DNA of 9,856 nt from Candidatus Uhrbacteria bacterium CG_4_9_14_3_um_filter_36_7 (GTDB lineage Bacteria; Patescibacteriota; Patescibacteriia; UBA9934; GWF2-40-263), in assembly GCA_002791255.1 (NCBI GenBank), contig PFWS01000043.1, forward strand, positions 9,258 through 19,113. Reading direction: 5' to 3'. This document shows positions 4,932 through 9,856 of this stretch, in pieces (position 1 is the stretch's first letter; each line of letters begins with the position of its first letter). The position numbers and the translations under genes are program-made. The notes beneath the pieces are model-generated. The model worked only from the letters and a program-made list of their open reading frames with translations. It was not told the DNA's origin and ran no database searches.

Positions 4932-5684
4932 TTATTGAGGTAATTGACCGGAATTTGTACTTCCTGATTGTAACGGGTTTGTGACAAAGCTAAATGTACA
5001 ACATTGAACAGTATCTATCCCTGGACAAAGGTTTTGTTGACAACTTACACTTTGATAATTTTCTTGCAATTTAATTGTATTATATTGCTCGCCATTTATC
5101 TCAATACACATTGTCTGTTTTGTGACTGTACCTGTTGATACGTTTATATTTTGTAATTCACACAAAGATGTACATCGGCCATCTACACAACGACTATTAA
5201 GATCACAAGCTTTATTATCAGTTCTATCAGTTCCATCACAGATAATATAGGCATTTGAAATGGTTGGAAGTTCTCCACGGCGAAGAACAGATTCAAGAGT
5301 TTTAATACCAGCGTATGAAGCCAGCACAATCACAAGACCAATAGTTGAGATACGAAAAAATCCCCATCCTTTTTCTACAAGTTTTGAATTTCCATGGGAG
5401 GCCATTAAATAGATTCCTCCAAGAATATACATTAGAAAAACAAGAGATCCAACAATGGCCAAAATAAAATTGGAAATATTATAAAAAACTTGCTCCATAT
5501 CACGGATAGCGCAATTACCCTCATCAAAACATTCCCGACAAACTCCTTCAAGGAAACGTCCTGCTTCTTGTTGGGTAACAGTTCCTGACCCACATTTATT
5601 AGTTTGTGAATCTGCCCATGAAACAGATGGAAGAATAAGAATACCAATAGCCAACCAAACAGAGATTCGACGAAAAAAGATCAT
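4932..5684 (-). CDS. VirB2-like membrane protein with cysteine-rich extracytoplasmic domains
   Basis: The product is 250 residues. The signal peptide (1 to about 24, S-W-A) leads into a short Cys cluster (C31, C49, C52, C58). A VirB2-like core follows: helix 1 about 66-95, the turn L-G-G-I-Y-L-M-A-S-H-G (88-98), and helix 2 about 106-134 with I-G-L-V-I-V-L-A-S-Y-A. A further 115 residues hold ten cysteines (149, 160, 166, 171, 175, 193, 215, 220, 228, 229). The total of 14, all outside the helices and on the same predicted side, suggests disulfide-bonded outer domains. The protein looks like a pilin-type anchor carrying a surface module, for instance a tip, adhesin or receptor part. The ATG overlaps the stop of the solute-binding protein gene (ATGA), implying coupled translation. 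The paralogy with the four small genes is seen in the motif; the function is inferred. Confidence 0.75.
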   Translation of the reverse strand: MIFFRRISVWLAIGILILPSVSWADSQTNKCGSGTVTQQEAGRFLEGVCRECFDEGNCAIRDMEQVFYNISNFILAIVGSLVFLMYILGGIYLMASHGNSKLVEKGWGFFRISTIGLVIVLASYAGIKTLESVLRRGELPTISNAYIICDGTDRTDNKACDLNSRCVDGRCTSLCELQNINVSTGTVTKQTMCIEINGEQYNTIKLQENYQSVSCQQNLCPGIDTVQCCTFSFVTNPLQSGSTNSGQLPQ

Positions 5685-7024
5685 AGTGTCTGATTTATTT
5701 TATTTTGCGCGCGAGAAAAAGCTTCTTGATATGGAGATCCACTAAGAATTTCATCAATAAGATCAATAAGAGCTTGCTCAGCCACAGGAGCATTTTTTCC
5801 ATGATACCAACTTTTTGCAGTTAAAATTTGATTTACAAAAACAGAAAGATACTCCTCTTCTATTTGACTACTTATAAGATCCCGCCTAGCAGTAGGTTTT
5901 CCGGATTTTTCCAAATAGGTTTTGGCGCGATCTTTGCTTGTAGCAAATTCAATAAAATCCCAAGCCCATTTTTGATTTGGGCTTGCTTTTGAAACAGTTT
6001 CTACCCAATAATTAGCAAAGTTTACCACTCGACTTCCTTCAATTTGAGGTAGGGCAGTTACACGAATATCAAGTTTAGGAGCTTGAGTTTTAAGCAAGGG
6101 AAGATGATAGGCATAGCCAAAAAAGAATGCAGTTTTTCCAGAAACGAAAGCATCAAATGAATTGGGTTGTTCTTGATTCCAGGTATAGACTTCTTTGAGA
6201 GGATTAGCAAAATCCGTATAAAAACGCATGGTATCCATACCAGGAGTTCGTCCATTTTGTTCGGTTCCAAAAATCGCTTGTCCCTGACTTCCTGTTATTT
6301 CAGTTCCGCTTTGTAGCATAAGCACAGAAAGCAAATCACTTGCTCGTTCAATATTTTTTCCAGTTCCAATAGCTGCCCCTGATTGAAGAATGTTTCCAAC
6401 AATATCCAAGCGAGTTATTTTTTTAACTGCTTCTTGAAAAGCGCTCCATGTTTGGGGTGGATTAGCAATACCAGCGGCATTAAGTAGTTCTGAGTTGTAA
6501 TACAAAGCCAGGGTATCAAGTGCAAGTGGTAGACCGTAAATTTTTTCATTTTTGACTACATCCTCACTAACCACATCAACATAATTTTTTTTAAGTTCTT
6601 GAATGCTTGTGGTTTTTCGTTTTTGAAGTTCTGTTACTTTTTCTTTTTTAATAGTTCCTTTAATTTGAGTAAATGGAATACTTACAGTTGATGGAAGTGG
6701 GGCAATAAGATCGGTATACCCAAAAATCCAAGTATTATGAAGAGAAAAAATATCCGGACCAGTACCCCTGGCAAGGGCTTGAATTAGTTCATTTTCATAT
6801 TCTTCAATACGCAGTCGCTTATAATCAAAAGAGACATTTGGATGGATTTTTTGATAAGCCATCATAATGTCTTCAAATGTATCTGGCCCATCAAAAGTAC
6901 GCCATATTTTAATTTTAACAGGCTTATTTCCTTCTATTTCAACAGCCGACGGCCCACCACAACCAGTTGTAGTAAATATAATTGTTAAAAGAAGAAGCCA
7001 TAATCCAAAACGCTGTAAGAACAT
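5681..7024 (-). CDS. Family 1 extracellular solute-binding lipoprotein (sugar-type)
   Basis: The product is 447 residues, a normal length for sugar-binding proteins of ABC importers. The signal peptide ends at T-T-G-C (19-22). Cys22 is the likely lipid site, though Thr at -3 is not the usual Leu. Family features include K-I-W-R-T-F-D-G near the mature N-terminus, the G-T-G-P-D-I-F segment, Y-G-L-P-L-A-L-D-T-L-A-L-Y-Y-N with P-P-Q-T-W-S-A-F, and the C-terminal W-A-W-D-F-I-E-F-A-T-S region. No permease or ATPase gene is adjacent. The gene sits between galU (4-base gap) and the cysteine-rich VirB2-like gene (ATGA overlap). It may therefore feed an importer encoded elsewhere or act as a ligand-binding part of the surface structure. 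No Shine-Dalgarno sequence precedes the ATG. Confidence 0.85.
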   Translation of the reverse strand: MFLQRFGLWLLLLTIIFTTTGCGGPSAVEIEGNKPVKIKIWRTFDGPDTFEDIMMAYQKIHPNVSFDYKRLRIEEYENELIQALARGTGPDIFSLHNTWIFGYTDLIAPLPSTVSIPFTQIKGTIKKEKVTELQKRKTTSIQELKKNYVDVVSEDVVKNEKIYGLPLALDTLALYYNSELLNAAGIANPPQTWSAFQEAVKKITRLDIVGNILQSGAAIGTGKNIERASDLLSVLMLQSGTEITGSQGQAIFGTEQNGRTPGMDTMRFYTDFANPLKEVYTWNQEQPNSFDAFVSGKTAFFFGYAYHLPLLKTQAPKLDIRVTALPQIEGSRVVNFANYWVETVSKASPNQKWAWDFIEFATSKDRAKTYLEKSGKPTARRDLISSQIEEEYLSVFVNQILTAKSWYHGKNAPVAEQALIDLIDEILSGSPYQEAFSRAQNKINQTL

Positions 7025-7028
7025 ATAT

Positions 7029-7898
7029 TTAAGAAAAACGTTTTTTTAGATATGGCTTAAGTTTTTTTTGCATATCTGGGTGTCGAAGGCCAAGTTCAAT
7101 TTGCGCTTTAATAAATTCAAATTTATCACCACAATCATATCTGTGTTCACTCATAACAACACCATAAACAACCCGTTTTTTTTGCAAATATGTTTTAAAC
7201 ACATCCGCAAGACGAATTTCTCCATCTTTTCCTGGAGATTGATTTTGAAGCAAAGAAAAAAGTTCTGGGGTTAAAATATATCTGGCGGCCACAATCAAAG
7301 ATGATGGAGCTTCTTTAATAGATGGTTTTTCAATAATTGTATCTACTTGCCAAATTTGCTTTTCAATTGGTATTCCACCAATTACTCCATAACGAGGTGT
7401 ATCTTTTTTAGGAACATTCCAAAGTCCAAGCACAGGATCATGATATTTTTCATAAACTTCCATAAGTTGTTTAAGGGCGGGTTTTTTTCCAGCAAGAATA
7501 TCATCTCCAAATAAAACCGCGACTGGTTCATTTGGATCAATAAATGGAAATGCACAAAGGACAGCGTGCCCATCTCCAAGTGGTTTTTCTTGTCGCACAA
7601 ATGCAAATTTTGCAAGTTTTGCAATTTTTTTAATTTCCTCTAATTCTTTGAGTTTATTTTTTTGTTCAAGTCGATATTCAAGTTCAAAATTGCGGTCAAA
7701 ATGATCCTCAATAGCCCGCTTACCATTGGAGGTTACAAAAATAATTTCTTCAATACCAGAAGCAATTGCTTCTTCAACAATATATTGAATAACAGGCTTA
7801 TCAACCACACATAGCATTTCTTTTGGTTGAGCTTTGGCCGCTGGAAGAAAGCGGGTTCCAAGACCAGCAACAGGGATAATCGCTTTTCTAATGGGCAT
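7029..7898 (-). CDS. galU: UTP-glucose-1-phosphate uridylyltransferase
   Basis: The enzyme joins UTP and glucose-1-phosphate to give UDP-glucose, a donor for surface polysaccharides and glycolipids; it is cytoplasmic. The N-terminus has the nucleotide-binding signature G-L-G-T-R-F-L-P (12-19) with P-K-E-M-L (25-29) and D-K-P-V-I-Q-Y (33-39). Further on are V-E-E-A, G-D-G-H-A-V-L (108-114), F-G-D-D (130-133, where many GalU proteins have L-P-D-D), an E-K-P motif and, near the end, R-Y-D-C-G-D-K. The length, 289 residues, fits the family. I start at the ATG at 7898 because the family motif follows it directly; a TTG at 7916 would add six hydrophobic residues. It is the first gene of the operon from the promoter at 7936-7965 and ends four bases before the solute-binding protein gene. 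Confidence 0.92.
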   Translation of the reverse strand: MPIRKAIIPVAGLGTRFLPAAKAQPKEMLCVVDKPVIQYIVEEAIASGIEEIIFVTSNGKRAIEDHFDRNFELEYRLEQKNKLKELEEIKKIAKLAKFAFVRQEKPLGDGHAVLCAFPFIDPNEPVAVLFGDDILAGKKPALKQLMEVYEKYHDPVLGLWNVPKKDTPRYGVIGGIPIEKQIWQVDTIIEKPSIKEAPSSLIVAARYILTPELFSLLQNQSPGKDGEIRLADVFKTYLQKKRVVYGVVMSEHRYDCGDKFEFIKAQIELGLRHPDMQKKLKPYLKKRFS

Positions 7899-7935
7899 AC
7901 AAATTAAGAAGATCAAAATGAGTTTACAAGGTTTT

Positions 7936-7965
7936 AGTATAACGAAAAATTGACAAATCAGCCAA
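7936..7965 (-). promoter_or_regulatory. Promoter of the galU/solute-binding/pilin operon
   Basis: On the minus strand TTGGCT (complement of 7960-7965) lies 18 bases before TATACT (complement of 7936-7941). The start would be near 7929, about 31 bases before the galU ATG. The -35 box matches the consensus at four of six bases. Confidence 0.5.
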
Positions 7966-7983
7966 TGTTGGTGTTTAAGAAAA

Positions 7984-8004
7984 TGGTTATATTAGATTTA
8001 ACCA
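7984..8004 (-). terminator. Weak terminator candidate after the exchanger gene
   Basis: On the minus strand TGGTTA and TAACCA form a 6-bp stem with a 9-base loop, followed by TTTTCTT. The stem overlaps the stop codon of the exchanger gene (7998-8000). It is short and A/T-rich, so read-through into galU is possible. Confidence 0.3.
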
Positions 8005-8957
8005 CGGTAAAAAATAAAACCAAGATATCCAAGATATAATAAAATAAAAAGAATGCCCTGCCAGCGATCGAGCACGTGTTTTTTTCCAATAAACATATAA
8101 ATAAACAAAAGAAACATGGCAATAATTCCAACAAACATATCAATATTTATTTTCGGATCAACTGGAAGTGGACTAATAATAGCCGTAACTCCTAAAATCC
8201 AAAAAATATTAAAAATACTTGATCCAATAATGTTTCCAATAGCTATTTCATGCTCTTTATGAATTGAAGCAATAATGGAAGTAACAAGTTCAGGCAAGGA
8301 AGTTCCAACAGCCAAAATAGTAAGACCCATAAATGTTTCTGATAATCCTAATATTTGAGCAATCTTTACTGCATTATCAACCAAAAAACTTCCACCAATA
8401 AAAAGAAAAATTATTCCAAACAAAACAAATAAACTTGATAAAAAATGGGAGTAAGTAGTTATTTTTTCAGCTTCTCCCTTATTTTTTGCTACCCCAAAAA
8501 CATAAAATAAAAATATAATAAAAAATGCCAAAAGAGAAAATCCATCAGTTCTGCTAATTAAATTAAATGGAAGAGAATCAAAAAGAGCATCGTTTCCAAT
8601 AAGGTAGAGAAGAAGCATGGCAAGCAAGGCAAATGGAATTTCTCTCCAAACAGTTGTTCCTTTTACAGAAAGCGGATAGATAATTGCAGATATACCCAGA
8701 ATTAGAAAAACATTTGAGATATTACTTCCAACAATATTTCCGATTGCCATTTCTGTAGATCCTTTAAAAGCCGCAAATAAATTAACAATAAGCTCAGGCG
8801 AGGAAGTACCAAAGGCAACAATTGTGAGGCCAATTACCAGAGGAGTTACCCCAAGCCTTCTGGCGAGCGAGGCAGATCCTTTTATAAGTAACTCAGCTCC
8901 AATAATTAAAACCAATAGTCCAATTAGTAAAAAAAAACCCAAAGCAAGCATAGGCAT
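7998..8957 (-). CDS. CaxA/YrbG-type calcium/sodium antiporter
   Basis: The product is 319 residues, the usual length of the K+-independent Ca2+/Na+ exchangers of the CaCA superfamily. It has about ten membrane helices and the two inverted alpha repeats that form the ion sites. The first repeat has G-T-S-S-P-E-L (50-56) and G-N-I-V-G-S-N-I-S-N (73-82). The second has G-T-S-L-P-E-L (218-224) and G-N-I-I-G-S-S-I-F-N (241-250). The acidic residues E55 and E223 expected to bind cations are present. In the second repeat Ser replaces the usual Asn of G-S-N. The likely role is Ca2+ export driven by Na+. Start: ATG at 8957, with an alternative ATG two codons later; neither has a Shine-Dalgarno sequence. 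It is upstream of galU with a 99-base gap and probably has its own transcript. Confidence 0.9.
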   Translation of the reverse strand: MPMLALGFFLLIGLLVLIIGAELLIKGSASLARRLGVTPLVIGLTIVAFGTSSPELIVNLFAAFKGSTEMAIGNIVGSNISNVFLILGISAIIYPLSVKGTTVWREIPFALLAMLLLYLIGNDALFDSLPFNLISRTDGFSLLAFFIIFLFYVFGVAKNKGEAEKITTYSHFLSSLFVLFGIIFLFIGGSFLVDNAVKIAQILGLSETFMGLTILAVGTSLPELVTSIIASIHKEHEIAIGNIIGSSIFNIFWILGVTAIISPLPVDPKINIDMFVGIIAMFLLFIYMFIGKKHVLDRWQGILFILLYLGYLGFIFYRG

Positions 8958-8997
8958 CTAAATCGTCGAACTTAAATAAATTCAATATTTTGTTTGT

Positions 8998-9026
8998 ATT
9001 ATAAAATATAAACAAAAAATAATCGA
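8998..9026 (-). promoter_or_regulatory. Possible promoter of the exchanger gene
   Basis: A perfect TATAAT (complement of 8998-9003) lies about 40 bases before the ATG at 8957. The hexamer 17 bases further up (TCGATT, complement of 9021-9026) matches the -35 consensus at only three of six positions. The region is A/T-rich, so chance -10 matches are expected. Confidence 0.35.
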
Positions 9027-9098
9027 ATTGCTTTTTCCTAGACGTAAACTTTACACCACCCCCAGTATTTATGAGTTTATTTTATAGTTAAAAATTAA

Positions 9099-9314
9099 TT
9101 TTTATCACGACGATTTAACACCCTATCCAGAAATTATCCTGGCGGGGACGATGCCCGGAACTTTGAACCAAAACCACGGCTCAAATTCGAGAATCTTGAT
9201 AAAAGTATACAGAAACTAAGGGCTATCTACAAAGTTTATCCTGAATGGTTCGAGGTACCGAAACCAAAATCGAATAGAGGGCAGAATGCGGTTGATTATT
9301 CGATTTCGTGTTAA
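9099..9314 (+). pseudogene. Open 71-codon remnant without a start codon
   Basis: The frame is open from just after TAA (9096-9098) to TAA (9312-9314), with no ATG, GTG or TTG in frame. The translation looks protein-like rather than random: N-F-E-P-K-P-R-L-K-F-E-N-L, then a helical D-K-S-I-Q-K-L-R-A-I-Y, then Y-P-E-W-F-E-V-P-K-P-K, N-R-G-Q-N-A-V-D-Y. It is richer in G/C than the DNA just upstream and ends 15 bases before the stop of the convergent hsdS gene. I read it as the 3' end of a gene whose front has been lost. I do not recognise the family. Apart from this remnant and the promoter candidate, I see nothing in 8958-9329. Confidence 0.4.
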
Positions 9315-9329
9315 TGAGACAGATACACA

Positions 9330-9856
9330 CTACACGATAATTTCTTCGCCGATGACTAGTTTTTGTACGAAATGCTCTAATTGCTTCTTCGTTTTTCTTG
9401 TGTCTTCGTGCAACTGGATAATGTTTTTATATATATCTGCAATCTCGATTTTCCGGCGTTCAGGGAAAATTGGAAATGGAATTTCCAGAAATTGATTTGC
9501 TTTCATTTCTTTCATTTTTGATCCTATAGACAAGCCGGAACAATACTCGCGCATATACTGACAATTCATAAAACAAGACATAAACGAAAGGTCGAGATCG
9601 GAATATCCGGCGACCCTGTAAATACCTTGATTGTGATGTGCTTTGCCATATAAACTTACGTCATAAAACATCGCAATTCCTACATATTCACCTCGTCCTC
9701 CCCGCGAAGTCCTATTGACCAACAACATTGCATTTTTATCGAGATTGTTTTTGTCGCAAGTTATCCGTTCTTTGTTTCCTATCGTTCCAAAATCTGTAAT
9801 GTTTGTTGGTGTAATCCAAAGATATTTTAGGTCGGCTCCGCCACCAAAAACCCTTT
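9330..9856 (-). CDS. hsdS: Type I restriction-modification specificity subunit S, 5'-partial
   Basis: The frame is open to the window edge, giving at least 174 residues of the C-terminal part; the ATG at 9728 is internal, since the protein pattern continues upstream of it. HsdS sets the DNA target of the HsdMS/HsdRMS complex. Visible from the edge are G-G-G-A-D, L-W-I-T-P-T-N-I-T, typical of the start of a target-recognition domain, then N-R-T-S-R-G-G-R-G. Next comes the recognition-domain end with G-S-K-M-K-E-M-K-A-N-Q-F and I-P-F-P-I-F-P-E-R, and then the conserved helical spacer (I-A-D-I-Y-K-N-I-I-Q-L-H) closing the half. Usual HsdS proteins have two such halves in about 400 residues, so the first half should lie beyond 9856. 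No hsdM or hsdR is visible here. Confidence 0.85.
   Translation of the reverse strand, partial: RVFGGGADLKYLWITPTNITDFGTIGNKERITCDKNNLDKNAMLLVNRTSRGGRGEYVGIAMFYDVSLYGKAHHNQGIYRVAGYSDLDLSFMSCFMNCQYMREYCSGLSIGSKMKEMKANQFLEIPFPIFPERRKIEIADIYKNIIQLHEDTRKTKKQLEHFVQKLVIGEEIIV

Noticed and set aside
3199..8957. Possible UGA recoding, as in some Patescibacteria lineages
   Set aside because: The galU, exchanger and solute-binding protein frames read at normal length with UGA as stop, and the solute-binding protein gene itself ends at UGA in a sensible ATGA overlap.
9121..9217. A second frame in the remnant region reading Y-P-E-I-I-L-A-G-T-M-P-G, similar to glycosylase motifs
   Set aside because: It is only about 31 codons to a stop, lacks the rest of any such domain, and overlaps the longer and more protein-like frame at 9099-9314.

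Overview
This window looks like part of a Patescibacteria (Candidate Phyla Radiation) genome, probably from a metagenome assembly. That is an inference. It rests on a run of small VirB2/TrbC-like two-helix membrane proteins beside a solute-binding lipoprotein and galU, a short coiled-coil protein of a kind common in that group, and an A/T-rich background. All frames read cleanly with the standard bacterial code, and no UGA recoding is needed. By eye the window has two compositional domains: a G/C-richer left part (about 1-1030 and 1590-3100) and an A/T-rich right part (about 3180-9060).

Left part, 1-3180. A seven-helix membrane protein of unknown function runs in from the left edge and ends at a bidirectional terminator. 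It faces a small, probably 5'-damaged coiled-coil gene on the other strand. A strong sigma70-type promoter (1402-1430) then reads through a long structured leader into two unrelated lipoprotein genes (1599-2066 and 2222-3043). Both have strong Shine-Dalgarno sequences. Three copies of a GTAG-headed palindrome, core GGAACGGTTT-n-AAACCGTTCC, sit in the leader, between the lipoprotein genes and after the second one. They resemble REP elements. Two terminators close this side.

Middle, 3199-7965. Everything is on the minus strand. A promoter at 7936-7965 starts a tight operon: galU, a 4-base gap, a family 1 extracellular solute-binding lipoprotein, a 4-base ATGA overlap, a cysteine-rich VirB2-like protein, an 8-base gap, and a short VirB2-like protein. 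A second promoter (about 4534) then serves three more VirB2-like genes, ending at the shared terminator at 3153-3180. All five VirB2-like proteins share a glycine-rich turn after helix 1 and a G-...-Y pattern in helix 2. They look like subunits of one envelope machine (a pilus-like or secretion-like structure), with the solute-binding protein and the cysteine-rich protein as candidate surface parts. No VirB4, VirB6 or coupling ATPase lies in the window.

Right part, 7998-9856. There is a CaxA/YrbG-type Ca2+/Na+ exchanger, then a gene-poor stretch holding what looks like the 3' remnant of a gene. The window ends inside a type I restriction specificity subunit (hsdS). None of the A/T-rich genes has a visible Shine-Dalgarno sequence, unlike the two lipoprotein genes.
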